Shown one piece after another: positions 34,376 through 42,724 of a DNA stretch of 64,000 nucleotides. Both the position numbers and the translations under genes were made by a program. Where the stretch lies: assembly GCF_000336385.2 (NCBI RefSeq), contig NZ_HG424470.1, forward strand, positions 1 to 64,000, written 5' to 3'. The notes beneath the pieces are model-generated. The model saw only the letters and a list, made by a program, of their open reading frames with translations. It made no database searches and was not told where the DNA came from. Position 1 is the stretch's first letter; the number at the start of each line of letters is the position of its first letter. The stretch comes from Lysobacter antibioticus HS124 (lineage in GTDB: Bacteria > Pseudomonadota > Gammaproteobacteria > Xanthomonadales > Xanthomonadaceae).

Positions 34376-35681
34376 ACCCGGCGCGCCCGCGCCGCGCCAT
34401 GCGATCGTCGGCTGGCGCTGGGCGCCGGCCTGGATCCTGGCTTATGTCGCGCTGTTGTTCGCGCCCGGCTATGCCGAGGGCGTGCTGACCCTCGGCGCGC
34501 TGACCGCGCTGGTCAAGCTGGCGCTGGCGCGGTTCAACACCGGCGCGCGGCTGCTCAGCGACCCGGCCTGGGCCCTGACCAGCGTGCTGTTCGCCGCGTA
34601 TTGGCTGCCCGAGCTGGTCTCGGCGATCGATGCGGTCGATCCCGGCCGCGCCCTGCGCGAAGCCGCGGTCGATCTGCGCTATCTGCCGTTCCTGTGGCTG
34701 GTCGCCGCGGCCGTGGCCTCGCCGCGGGGGCGCCGCACCACCTTCGGCGGCTTGGCGATCATCCTGTCGGTCTGGACCGTCGACGCGCTGATCCAGTGGG
34801 TGGCCGGCACCAGCCCGCTGTTCTTCGGCATCGACGCGCTCAAGCAGGCGATCAGCGGGCACGGCATGTGCAGCGCCGCCGAGACCGCCGCCGCGGACCG
34901 TCTCAGCGGCGTGCTCGGTCCGTGCAACCTCAAGCTCGGCCAGGTCATCGCCAGCTTCTCGCCGTTCGTGCTCTACGCCGCCGGGCGTCGCTTCGGCAGC
35001 GCCGGCTGGCTGCTGGCCGCAGCTGCGGTCGGGGTGGTCGTGGTCCTGGCCGGCTCGCGCGCTTCGTGGATCACCTACGGCCTGGTGCTGCTGCTGTCGG
35101 GCTGGCGCCTGCTCGGCTGGAAGCGCCTGCTCGGCGTGTTCGCGATCGGCGTGCTGACGATCGGCGTGCTCGACCGGGTCTCGCCGCAGGTGCACGAGCG
35201 CTTGGCGCGCACCGCGCACGTGGTCAGCGCCGACGTCGAAGGCGTCGACAACGCCTTGTCCGGGCGCACGCGGATCTGGCGCGCTGCGTGGTGCATGGTC
35301 GGCGAGCATCCGGTCAACGGCGTCGGCGCGCGCGGTTTCCGCGAAGCCTTCCCGGCCTGCGACCCGCAGCCCGGTCGCCTGACCTCCTGGGGCGAAGGCC
35401 CGGCCCTGCACGCCCATCAGCTGCTGCTGGAAGTACTCAGCGAAACCGGCGCCTTCGGCCTGCTGATGTGGCTGGCCGGCGCCGCCCTGGCCTGGCGCGC
35501 CTGGGCCTTCGCCGACGCGCAGGCGCGCGAGGCGGCGCGCCCGGCCATGCTGGCCTTGCTGGTGACGGTGTTCCCGCTCAACACCCACCTGGCGTTCTAT
35601 TCGACCTTCTGGGGCGGGCTGACGCTGTTGTTGGCGGCGTTGTATGCGGGAAGCCTGTTGGCTCAGCCCAGGAGCGAGTAG
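34332..35681 (+). CDS. O-antigen ligase (WaaL/Wzy-C family) membrane protein
   Basis: A 449-residue polytopic membrane protein with about ten to twelve hydrophobic segments and a large loop (about 160-200 and 300-360). The Wzy_C region shows VVVVLAGSRASWITYG (the RGxW-like element), NALSGRTRIWRAAWCMVGEHPVNGVGARGFREAF, and a loop His in PALHAHQLLLEVLSETGAFGLLMWL, typical for O-antigen ligases that join polymer to lipid A-core in the periplasm. A TTG start is chosen because GGAGG lies 6 bases upstream; in-frame ATGs at 34341 and 34356 are alternatives with worse spacing. All lie inside the preceding glycosyltransferase gene, pointing to coupling. Confidence 0.87.
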   Translation: MPSMPNSSMAPTAAEPGAPAPRHAIVGWRWAPAWILAYVALLFAPGYAEGVLTLGALTALVKLALARFNTGARLLSDPAWALTSVLFAAYWLPELVSAIDAVDPGRALREAAVDLRYLPFLWLVAAAVASPRGRRTTFGGLAIILSVWTVDALIQWVAGTSPLFFGIDALKQAISGHGMCSAAETAAADRLSGVLGPCNLKLGQVIASFSPFVLYAAGRRFGSAGWLLAAAAVGVVVVLAGSRASWITYGLVLLLSGWRLLGWKRLLGVFAIGVLTIGVLDRVSPQVHERLARTAHVVSADVEGVDNALSGRTRIWRAAWCMVGEHPVNGVGARGFREAFPACDPQPGRLTSWGEGPALHAHQLLLEVLSETGAFGLLMWLAGAALAWRAWAFADAQAREAARPAMLALLVTVFPLNTHLAFYSTFWGGLTLLLAALYAGSLLAQPRSE

Positions 35682-35754
35682 CGGCGAGTCGGCGATAGCA
35701 GACAGCGAACAGCGGCGGCACGCGCGGCTTTCGCCGGTTCCGGCCCCGAACCGG

Positions 35755-36681
35755 TTACTTCTGTTTCTTGTAGGGAGAGATCTCGCCTGCCGGCCGGCGC
35801 TTGAAGCGGCGGTGGATCCACAAGTATTGGCTAGGCGCCTGCCGCACCATGGCCTCGATCTGGGCGTTGACCCGGGCGCTGTCGGCGGTGGCGTCGGCGG
35901 AAGGAAACTCCTCCAGCGGCGCGCCGAGGCGCAGCACGTAGTCGGCGCCTTCGCGGCGGTGGAAGAACGGCACCACCGCGCAGCCGCTGAGGCGGGCGAA
36001 CTGGTGGGTGGCGGTGATGGTGGCGGCCTGCACGCCGAAGAACGGCGCGAACACCGTGTCCTTGCCGCGCATGTCCTGGTCGGGCGCGTACCACAGGAAG
36101 CCGCCCTGCTTGAGGTGGCGCATCGCCGGGCGGATTTCCTCGTTGGTGAACATCGCGCTGGCGTAGCGCAGGCGGCCGCGCTTGACCGCCCACTCCATGA
36201 CCGGGTTGCGATGGCGGCGGTACATGCCGGCCAGCGGCAAGTGTTCGCACATCAGCCGGCCGCACATTTCCAGGGTCATGAAATGGCCCGATACCATCAG
36301 CACGCCGCGCCCGGCGGCGCGGACTTCGTCGAGCCGCTCCAGGCCCTCGATCCGCACCGTGCGCCGCATCGGCGCGACCGAGCCCCACCAGGCGCGGGCG
36401 AATTCGAAGAAGCCGATGCCGAGGTCGCGGAAGCTTTCGCGCAGCAGCGCGGCGCGTTCGGCCTCGCTCTTTTCCGGGAAGCACAGCGCCAGATTGATCT
36501 GAGCCGCGCGTCGGCGGGTGCCCGCCGCGCGCAGGGCGAACGCACCGATCCAGCCGCCGAGCAGGCGTTGCAGGCCCCACGGCAGGCGCGCGCCCAGGCA
36601 CATGCCGGCCAGGGCCAGCCACATCGGCCACAGGCGCGGCGAAAGCAGGGACGGACGCGGGGGCAGGGCGGTATCGGCCAT
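35755..36681 (-). CDS. lpxL: Lipid A biosynthesis acyltransferase (LpxL/HtrB family)
   Basis: A 308-residue inner-membrane acyltransferase that adds a late (lauroyl-type) chain to Kdo2-lipid IVA. An N-terminal hydrophobic anchor (about 12-50) is followed by the catalytic HX4E block in GVLMVSGHFMTLEMCG (His about 134), then RRHRNPVMEWAV, GGFLWYAPDQDMRGKDTVFAPFFG (typical of LpxL/M), and YLWIHRRFKRRP near the end. Length agrees with E. coli LpxL (306). It is encoded opposite waaA with 200 bases between the starts, fitting linked control of lipid A assembly. Whether it is an LpxL or LpxM specificity cannot be told. Confidence 0.88.
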   Translation of the reverse strand: MADTALPPRPSLLSPRLWPMWLALAGMCLGARLPWGLQRLLGGWIGAFALRAAGTRRRAAQINLALCFPEKSEAERAALLRESFRDLGIGFFEFARAWWGSVAPMRRTVRIEGLERLDEVRAAGRGVLMVSGHFMTLEMCGRLMCEHLPLAGMYRRHRNPVMEWAVKRGRLRYASAMFTNEEIRPAMRHLKQGGFLWYAPDQDMRGKDTVFAPFFGVQAATITATHQFARLSGCAVVPFFHRREGADYVLRLGAPLEEFPSADATADSARVNAQIEAMVRQAPSQYLWIHRRFKRRPAGEISPYKKQK

Positions 36682-36881
36682 GGCGATAGTTTATGCGGTG
36701 CGGGCGTGAATGCCGGTGCGCCGAGGGCTCGCGTTGCGCGGCGGGTGCCCGCCGGCGCGCGCATCGCTCCGCGAGCGCGTCCGTCCTGGCGGGCCGGCGA
36801 TGCGGGCGGGACGGTGCGCGAAATCGGCGTCCGCAGCGGCCTGCACGACCGAATCACCTCGCCAGCCTTTATCCTTGGCGG

Positions 36882-38174
36882 ATGCGGAAGGATTTGATCG
36901 AGCGCCTGTTGCGTGGCCTGTATTCGGTCGCGCTGTACCTGTTGGCGCCGGTCACGGTCTACCACCTGATCTGGCGCGGCTTTCGCCAGCCCGCCTATTT
37001 CCAGCGCTGGCTGGAGCGTTACGCGGTCTACCGCGGCCCGGCCCAGACCCGCACCCTGTGGCTGCACGCGGTCTCGGTCGGCGAGGTCAATGCGGCGATC
37101 CCGCTGGTGAATGCCTTGCGCCGCGGCCGTCCCGACTTGCGCCTGCTGGTCACCACCATCACCCCGACCGGCTCGGACCGGGCGCGATCGGCCTGGGGCG
37201 ATTCGGTCGAGCACGTCTATCTGCCTTACGACCTGCCCGGCGCGGTCGCGCGCTTCCTGCGCCACCATCAGCCCTGCGCAGCGCTGATCATGGAAACCGA
37301 GTTGTGGCCGAACCTGCTGTTCGGCTGCCGCGACCGCGGCATTCCCGCCTACATCCTCAATGCGCGCCTGTCCGAGCGCTCGCTGCGCGGCTACCGCGTG
37401 CTGGCGCCGCTGGTCGGACGCGCACTGCGCACCGTGCGCACGGTCGCGGCGCAGTCGCGCGCCGACGGCGAGCGCTTCGTCCAGCTCGGCGCGCGGCCGG
37501 AACAGGTCACCGAGACCGGCAACCTCAAGTTCGACGTCAACGTGCCCGATGCGCTGGACGAGTTCGCCGCCGAATGCCACCGCCACACCGGCGAGCGGCC
37601 GGTGTGGATCGCCGCCAGCACCCACGAGGACGAGGAGGCGGCGACCATCGCCATGCACCGGCGCCTGCGCGAGCGCTTTCCCGATCTGCTGCTGCTGTGG
37701 GCGCCGCGCCACCCCGAACGCTTCCGGGTGGTGGCCGAGCAGGCGCGCGGCGCGGGCTGGCAGGTGTCGACGCGCTCGCGCGCGCGCTGGCCGCAGCCGG
37801 GCGACGACGTGTTCGTGATCGACACCCTCGGCGAGCTGATGAGCTTCTACGCCTGCGCCGACGTCGCCTTCGTCGGCGGCAGCCTGCAGGCGATCGGCGG
37901 CCACAACCTGCTCGAGCCGGCGGCCACCGGCACGCCGATCGTGACCGGTCCGCACCTGCACAACTTCGTCGAGATCGCCCAGCGCCTGGAAGCGGCCGGC
38001 GCGCTGCGCATCGGCGCCGACGCCGACGCGGTCGAAGCGGCGGTGGAGCGTCTGCTGGCCGACCCGCGCGAACGCGCGCAGATGATCGATGCCGGCCGCG
38101 ACCTGGTCGAACTCGGCCGCGGCGCGTTGGCCCGCACCATGGCCCTGCTGCGCCCGGCGCTGCCGCCGGCGTGA
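36882..38174 (+). CDS. waaA: 3-deoxy-D-manno-octulosonic acid transferase
   Basis: WaaA (KdtA) adds Kdo to lipid IVA, the step before the late acylations by the neighbouring LpxL-type enzyme. The 430-residue chain begins with a membrane anchor (LIERLLRGLYSVALYLLAPVTVYHLIWRG), followed by LWLHAVSVGEVNAAIPLV (nucleophile region with the conserved Glu), TTITPTGSDRA, METELWPNLLFGC, NLKFDV, WIAASTHEDEEA, APRHPERF and FVGGSLQAIGGHNLLEPAATGTPIVTGPHLHNF. Size is normal (425 in E. coli). No good ribosome site is seen upstream, and no other ATG fits. Confidence 0.96.
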   Translation: MRKDLIERLLRGLYSVALYLLAPVTVYHLIWRGFRQPAYFQRWLERYAVYRGPAQTRTLWLHAVSVGEVNAAIPLVNALRRGRPDLRLLVTTITPTGSDRARSAWGDSVEHVYLPYDLPGAVARFLRHHQPCAALIMETELWPNLLFGCRDRGIPAYILNARLSERSLRGYRVLAPLVGRALRTVRTVAAQSRADGERFVQLGARPEQVTETGNLKFDVNVPDALDEFAAECHRHTGERPVWIAASTHEDEEAATIAMHRRLRERFPDLLLLWAPRHPERFRVVAEQARGAGWQVSTRSRARWPQPGDDVFVIDTLGELMSFYACADVAFVGGSLQAIGGHNLLEPAATGTPIVTGPHLHNFVEIAQRLEAAGALRIGADADAVEAAVERLLADPRERAQMIDAGRDLVELGRGALARTMALLRPALPPA

Positions 38175-38187
38175 TCGCGCTCTTGCA

Positions 38188-38331
38188 GGAGCGGCGTAAG
38201 CCGCGACAGCCGCAGCGGTGATCGAGAGCGCAGTGGCCGAAGCCGCCGTGCAGTCTGCGTACAAGGCGCTGTGTGGGTTTCGGACGCGACGCGCAGAACC
38301 TCGCTGCGGCAGTCGCGGCTTACGCCGCTCC
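38188..38331. repeat. Pair of inverted REP-like repeats
   Basis: A perfect 20-base inverted pair, GGAGCGGCGTAAGCCGCGAC at 38188-38207 and its complement at 38312-38331, 104 bases apart. Each arm contains the small hairpin GCGGC-GTAA-GCCGC. The sequence is typical of the REP-type repeats of Lysobacter and relatives and lies after waaA. Confidence 0.75.
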
Positions 38332-38354
38332 TACATAGGCGAGGCCCGGGCATG

Positions 38355-38383
38355 AAAAACCGCTGGCAATGCCGGCGGTTTTT
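38355..38383. terminator. Bidirectional terminator between waaA and tolC
   Basis: AAAAACCGC / GCGGTTTTT (9 bases), a T-G pair and GGC / GCC around loop AAT. Both strands end in five T, so it can stop waaA (plus) and tolC (minus) transcripts. Confidence 0.9.
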
Positions 38384-38408
38384 CGGTATCGCGCTGCTGG
38401 CGCGGGGC

Positions 38409-39833
38409 TTACTGCATCCCGCTCGGCGGCGGCGCGAGGTTGGTCGCGGCGTCGGCGGTCAGCAGACGGTTGATTTCCTGCACGTCGCCCACGTCGAGCG
38501 AACCGGCGGCCTGTTCCAGCAGCAGGCGGTTCTGCAGGTAGTTGTACTTGGCGGTGGCGTAGGCCTGCTGCGCCTGCAGCAGGGTGCGCTGGTTGTTGAG
38601 CACGTCCAGCACGGTGCGGGTGCCGACTTCCAGGCCGACCTGCGAAGCGTCGTACGCGGCCTGCGCCGAAACCAGGGCCAGGCGCCGCGCTTCGACTTCG
38701 CTGATGCCGGCGACCAGGGTCTGGTAGGCGTTGCGGGTAGTGCGCACCAACTGGCGCTTCTGCCGTTCCAGTTCGTCCTGGGCCGCATCGCGGCGCGCCA
38801 GCGCCTGGCGCACGCCGGACTGGATGCGGCCGCCGGCGAAGATCGGGATCGACAGCTCGACGCCGATGCTCGGCCCGTAGCTGGAGTTGCCCGGCGCATC
38901 GCGGGTGGCGCCCATGAAGGTGCGGTCGCCCCAGGTGGCGCTGTCGCTGTAACCGCCGGTGAGGCTCAGGGTCGGCCAGTGGCCGGCGCGCGCGGTTTCC
39001 ACGCCGATCTCGGAGGCGCGCACCTGCAGTTCCTGCGCGTGCAGCGCGGGGTTGTTCTGCACCGCGTTGTCGACCCAGCTCTCGACGTCGCGCGATTCCG
39101 GCAGCGCCGGCTTGAAATCGGCCGGCAGCGCCTTGAGCGTGCGCACCGGCTGGCCGGTGATCTGGCTCAGCGCCTGATAGGCGTCTTCGACCTGATTGCG
39201 CGCGGTGATGGTGCCGGCGCGCGCGCTGTCGTACTGCGCGCGCGCTTCGTGCACGTCGGTGATCGGCGCCAGGCCGACTTCCAGACGCTTGGACGCGTAG
39301 TCGAACTGCTTTTGCAGCGCGGTTTCGGCGGCTTCGGCGGCGGCCAGGTTCTCGAGCTTGACCAGCACGTCGAAGTAGGCCGCCGAGGTGCGGGTGATCA
39401 GCTCCTGGTTGGCCGACTCCAGAGTGAAGTCGCTGGCCTCGCTGAGCACGTTCTGGCCCTGGTACGTCTTGATGCTGGCGCGGTTGTACAGCATCTGGCT
39501 CGCGGTCAGGCCGGACCGGCGATTGGTGCTTTCGGACTTGAACATCGCGCCGGCCGGCAGGTCGCTGCCGTCGTCGCTGCCGCTGCCGCCCTGGCTGGTG
39601 CTGCGGCTGCGGTTCAAGCTCACGCTGCCGGACAGCGACGGCAGCAGCGCGGCGCGGGCCTGGATGCGGTCTTCCTTGGTCGCCAGGCGATTGGCTTGCG
39701 CGGCCGACAGCTGCGGGTCGCCCTGGCGCGCCAGTTCGTAGGTCTGCAACAGGTCCTCGGCCGACGCCAGGGTCGGCAACAGGCTCAGGGCCAGGGCGAG
39801 AACGAGCGGACGGCGGATCGTGCGGCTTCCCAT
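38409..39833 (-). CDS. tolC: Outer membrane efflux channel TolC
   Basis: A 474-residue TolC-family protein with a signal peptide (IRRPLVLALALSLLPTLASA, cleaved before EDLLQ). The two structural repeats of the family are visible: AYELAR-type start (TYELARQGDPQLSAAQAN), LNRSRSTSQG, FKSESTNRRSGLTASQMLYN, long alpha-barrel helices, then SIPIFAGGRIQSGVRQALARRDAAQDELERQKRQLVRTTRNAYQ and VGTRTVLDVLNNQRTLLQAQQAYATAKYNYLQNRLLLEQAAGSL. AAGGAAG stands before the ATG; an upstream start adds 13 residues without merit. It follows the Pcm-like gene by 88 bases and is the likely exit duct for the RND pair nearby. Confidence 0.95.
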   Translation of the reverse strand: MGSRTIRRPLVLALALSLLPTLASAEDLLQTYELARQGDPQLSAAQANRLATKEDRIQARAALLPSLSGSVSLNRSRSTSQGGSGSDDGSDLPAGAMFKSESTNRRSGLTASQMLYNRASIKTYQGQNVLSEASDFTLESANQELITRTSAAYFDVLVKLENLAAAEAAETALQKQFDYASKRLEVGLAPITDVHEARAQYDSARAGTITARNQVEDAYQALSQITGQPVRTLKALPADFKPALPESRDVESWVDNAVQNNPALHAQELQVRASEIGVETARAGHWPTLSLTGGYSDSATWGDRTFMGATRDAPGNSSYGPSIGVELSIPIFAGGRIQSGVRQALARRDAAQDELERQKRQLVRTTRNAYQTLVAGISEVEARRLALVSAQAAYDASQVGLEVGTRTVLDVLNNQRTLLQAQQAYATAKYNYLQNRLLLEQAAGSLDVGDVQEINRLLTADAATNLAPPPSGMQ

Positions 39834-39864
39834 GCGGCTTCCTTGAGCTTGCTTGTTTTTGGGA

Positions 39865-39890
39865 ACCCGCATGCTGGCACGCGGGTTCTT
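39865..39890. other. Stem-loop in the pcm-tolC gap
   Basis: A perfect 8-base stem GAACCCGC / GCGGGTTC around a 10-base loop. Neither strand shows a T-run after it, so it is not a terminator; it may be an RNA-processing or stability element 32 bases ahead of tolC. Confidence 0.4.
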
Positions 39891-39921
39891 ACGGGGGACT
39901 GACGTGGAACTGACAGGACGG

Positions 39922-40605
39922 TCAGAACTCGAAGGCGGGCGCGGGCGCGGCGCCGACGAGGTAGGGCAAATCGGTTTCGAACAACGATTGGATGCGCGAA
40001 GCGTTGACTTCGTTGCGCTCGCCGGCGGTGACGCGGATCGCTTCCATGGCCGGCGAGCGGCCGCGGACCACGAACAGGCGGCCGCCCGGCTGCAGCCATT
40101 GCAGCCACTGCGCCGGCAATTCGGCGACCGCGCCGGTCACGCAGATGGCGTTGAAGCGACGGTCGGTGCGGTAGGAGAACACGTCCGCGTCGACCACCTG
40201 CACGTTGAGGATCGACTGCGCGGCCAGGCGCTCGCGCGCGGTCGCGGCGAGGTCGGCGTGGATTTCCAGGCTGACCACCTCGCGCGCCAGGCGGCCCAGG
40301 CAGGCGCTGAGGAAGCCGCTGCCGGTGCCGATTTCCAGCACATCGTCGGTCGGGTCGAGTTCCAGCGCCTGCAGGGCGCGGCCTTCGAGCACCGGCTTGA
40401 GCATGAATTCGCCGTGCGCCAGCGGCAGGGCGATGTCGGTGTAGGCCAGGTTGCGGTGCGCTTCGGCGACGAACGCCTCACGCGGCAAACCGGCCAGCAC
40501 ATCGAGCACGCGCGGGTCGAGCACGTCCCACGGCCGAACTTGTTGTTCGACCATCAGTTCACGAGCCTTGGCGTAATCGAGCGTAGTCATGGGAGCGGTC
40601 TTCAT
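39922..40605 (-). CDS. Protein-L-isoaspartate O-methyltransferase family protein
   Basis: A 227-residue methyltransferase of the Pcm type. Pcm methylates isoaspartyl residues in aged proteins with S-adenosylmethionine. Seen: YAKARELMVEQQVRPWDVLD at the start, PREAFVAEAHRNLAYTDIALPLAHGEFMLKPVL, and the SAM motif DDVLEIGTGSGFLSACLGRLA with VSLEIHADLAATARERLA. In true Pcm the region after the first block is longer and more conserved; the xanthomonad version found next to tolC is a recognised branch whose substrate is uncertain. Two ATGs (40605 and 40590) are possible, neither with a good ribosome site. It precedes tolC on the same strand. Confidence 0.87.
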   Translation of the reverse strand: MKTAPMTTLDYAKARELMVEQQVRPWDVLDPRVLDVLAGLPREAFVAEAHRNLAYTDIALPLAHGEFMLKPVLEGRALQALELDPTDDVLEIGTGSGFLSACLGRLAREVVSLEIHADLAATARERLAAQSILNVQVVDADVFSYRTDRRFNAICVTGAVAELPAQWLQWLQPGGRLFVVRGRSPAMEAIRVTAGERNEVNASRIQSLFETDLPYLVGAAPAPAFEF

Positions 40606-40739
40606 GTAGCGCGGGGAATCGCGAATTCTACCGGGACCGCGCGCACCCCGGCGGAAAAAGAATTAACCACGCCCCTGCCGGGGCTTAGTGCCGAAAGTCA
40701 CCAGAACTCACGGCACCGTATGGCCTGCGGCGCGAGCCG

Positions 40740-41399
40740 CTAGCGCCGGCCATAGGCGCGCAGGAACAGGTCGACGGTGGCCTCCAGATGGGCCCGCACC
40801 TCGTCCGGGGCCGGCGCGCCGCAACCGAACATCAGCAGCGCATGCGGCTCGCCCTTGGCCAGGCAGAAAAACTGCGGCGCGGCCCGCGTCACCTCGTCGA
40901 TGTCCAGCTCGCCGGCCTCGACCCGGCGCTGCAGCAGGGCGCCGAACTCATCGTGCAGGCGCTGCGGGCCGGCCTCCCAGAACATTCTCGACAGCGGCGA
41001 CTGGGCCACCTGGGGCGAGCACAGCAGGCGGTGGATCTGGATGGCCTCGGGCGAGCTGATCATCTCGTAGAAGGCGGTCGCGATCGCCAGCAGGCGCTCG
41101 CGCAGGGGGGCGGCCGGCTCCGGGGCGAACATCGGCGAGGGCAGGTGCTGCTGGCAGTAGGCCTGCACCGCGGCTGCGAACAGGCTGTCTTTGTCGCCGA
41201 AATGGCTGTAGACGGTCAGCTTCGAGACCCCGGCTTCGGCGGCGATCTGGTCCATGCTCACGCCGTCGAAGCCCTGGCCGAGGAACAGCCGCTTGGCCGC
41301 TTCCAGGATCGCGTTGCGCTTGCTCAGGTCCTTCGGGCGGCCGGGGCCGGCCGGCTTGGCCGGCTCGGGGGTGGGGCTGGAGGGGCGGGGCGACATCAT
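40740..41399 (-). CDS. TetR-family repressor of the adjacent RND efflux genes
   Basis: A 219-residue regulator. After a Pro-rich lead, the helix-turn-helix spans about residues 28-72 (AILEAAKRLFLGQGFDGVSMDQIAAEAGVSKLTVYSHFGDKDSLF). The rest is an all-helical ligand domain with the TetR_C-type LFLRAYGRR end. It is divergent from the MFP gene with about 60 bases between the starts, and a GTACT-N4-AGTAC dyad lies in between. Repression of its own gene and of the MFP-RND genes, lifted by a pump substrate, is the normal arrangement for this layout. The inducer is unknown. Confidence 0.9.
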   Translation of the reverse strand: MMSPRPSSPTPEPAKPAGPGRPKDLSKRNAILEAAKRLFLGQGFDGVSMDQIAAEAGVSKLTVYSHFGDKDSLFAAAVQAYCQQHLPSPMFAPEPAAPLRERLLAIATAFYEMISSPEAIQIHRLLCSPQVAQSPLSRMFWEAGPQRLHDEFGALLQRRVEAGELDIDEVTRAAPQFFCLAKGEPHALLMFGCGAPAPDEVRAHLEATVDLFLRAYGRR

Positions 41400-41436
41400 G
41401 CTTAAATACTGGACTATCGGGTTTGTTATTTATACA

Positions 41437-41450
41437 GTACTGGCTAGTAC
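41437..41450. promoter_or_regulatory. Candidate TetR operator
   Basis: A perfect dyad GTACT-GGCT-AGTAC within a markedly AT-rich 60-base pocket between the divergent TetR and MFP starts. A TATAAA box for the minus strand (41429-41434) overlaps its flank. The site is 12-27 bases before the MFP start, an ideal place to block transcription. Confidence 0.6.
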
Positions 41451-41476
41451 ATTAATTCCCGATGAGGCTCACCGCA

Positions 41477-42595
41477 ATGCGTCACCGGATTTTTTCCGCC
41501 AAGCCCGCCGCCCCGGCGCTGCTCGGCGCGGCCCTGGCCGCGACGCTGTCCCTGACGGCCTGCAGCAAGGCCGCGCCGCAGGCCGAAACCGCGCGTCCGG
41601 TGTTGGTGACCCGTCCGGGCGCCGCCGCGAACGGCGTCTCGGCCTTCGCCGGCGAAGTGCGCGCCCGCGAGGAAAGCCCGCTGTCGTTCCGGGTCGGCGG
41701 CAAGCTGATCGAGCGCAAGGTCGATGTCGGCGCCCACGTCGCCGCCGGCCAGGTGCTGGCGGTGCTCGATGCCGGCGATCTCGAGGCCCAGGCGCGCGCC
41801 GCCCAGGCCCAATTGGCCGCGGCCGAAGCCGATTACGGCCGCGCCCGCGCCGATCAGGTGCGCTACGCGCAGCTGGCCAAGGACCAACTGGTCAGCCGCT
41901 CGGCGATGGACGCCCAGGACGCGGCGGCGAAGGCCGCGCAGGGCCAGGTCAACGCCGCCCGCGCCAATCTCGACGTCGCCCGCAACCAGTCCGCCTACAC
42001 CCATCTGCGCGCGCCCAGCGCCGGCGTGATCGCCTCGCGCAGCGCCGAGGCCGGCCAGGTCGTGGCCGCCGGCCAGCAGGTGTTCGCGCTCGCCGCCGAC
42101 GGCGTGCGCGAAGTCGCCTTCGCGGTGCCGGAAGGCGCGATCGCCACCTTCAAGCCCGGCCAGGACGTCCTGGTCGAACTGTGGTCGCAACCCGGCAAGC
42201 GTTGGCCGGCGCGGGTGCGCGAAGTCGCGCCGGCGGCCGACCCGGCCTCGCGCACCTATGCGGCGCGGGTCAGCGTCGATGCGCCCGCCGGCACGCTCGA
42301 ACTCGGCCAGAGCGCGCGCATCTATCTGCCCAGCGCCGCTTCGGCCGGCCTCAGCGTGCCGCTCTCGGCGCTGCAACGCACCGCCGCCGGCGGCAGCGCG
42401 GTGTTCGTCGCCGACCCGCGCAGCGGCACGGTCAAGCTCAAGCCGATCCACACCGGCCCTTACGGCGCGCAGAGCGTGCCGGTGCTGTCGGGCCTGGGCG
42501 CGCAGGACTGGGTGGTCGCCGCCGGCGGCCATCTGCTGCGCGACGGCCAGAAAGTGCAGCCGGTCGACCGCGACAACCACCCGGTCGCGCGCTGA
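41477..42595 (+). CDS. RND efflux membrane-fusion (periplasmic adaptor) lipoprotein
   Basis: A 372-residue adaptor with a lipoprotein signal (LGAALAATLSLTAC). It shows the family order: beta-barrel start (SPLSFRVGGKLIERKVDVGAHVAAGQVLAVLDAGDLEAQARAAQAQLAAAEADYGRARADQVRYAQLAKDQLVSRSAMD, the lipoyl half and hairpin), then APSAGVIASRSAEAGQVVAAGQQVFALAADGVREVAFAVPEGA. It bridges the RND pump and an outer-membrane channel. The ATG at 41477 is chosen over that at 41462 because GAGG precedes it with fair spacing; the difference is 5 residues. The pump gene follows after 129 bases. Control by the divergent TetR protein is likely. Confidence 0.9.
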   Translation: MRHRIFSAKPAAPALLGAALAATLSLTACSKAAPQAETARPVLVTRPGAAANGVSAFAGEVRAREESPLSFRVGGKLIERKVDVGAHVAAGQVLAVLDAGDLEAQARAAQAQLAAAEADYGRARADQVRYAQLAKDQLVSRSAMDAQDAAAKAAQGQVNAARANLDVARNQSAYTHLRAPSAGVIASRSAEAGQVVAAGQQVFALAADGVREVAFAVPEGAIATFKPGQDVLVELWSQPGKRWPARVREVAPAADPASRTYAARVSVDAPAGTLELGQSARIYLPSAASAGLSVPLSALQRTAAGGSAVFVADPRSGTVKLKPIHTGPYGAQSVPVLSGLGAQDWVVAAGGHLLRDGQKVQPVDRDNHPVAR

Positions 42596-42724
42596 GCGCG
42601 TCGCGGCGCCTCCAGGCGCCGCGATAGCGACCGCGCGACTTTCTCGCGCGCCGGTCCGCCGGCGCCCTCCAGATCCCGCCGCCGCGTCCCGCGCGGCGGC
42701 CGTCGAACGAAGCGAGCCCAGCGT

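Noticed and set aside
39865..39890. Stem-loop as a terminator between pcm and tolC
   Set aside because: No T-run on either side; kept only as an unassigned hairpin.
40660..40690. GCCCC-TGCC-GGGGC hairpin after the TetR gene
   Set aside because: Only a 5-base stem and the nearest T-rich run on the minus strand comes about 12 bases later; too weak to call a terminator.
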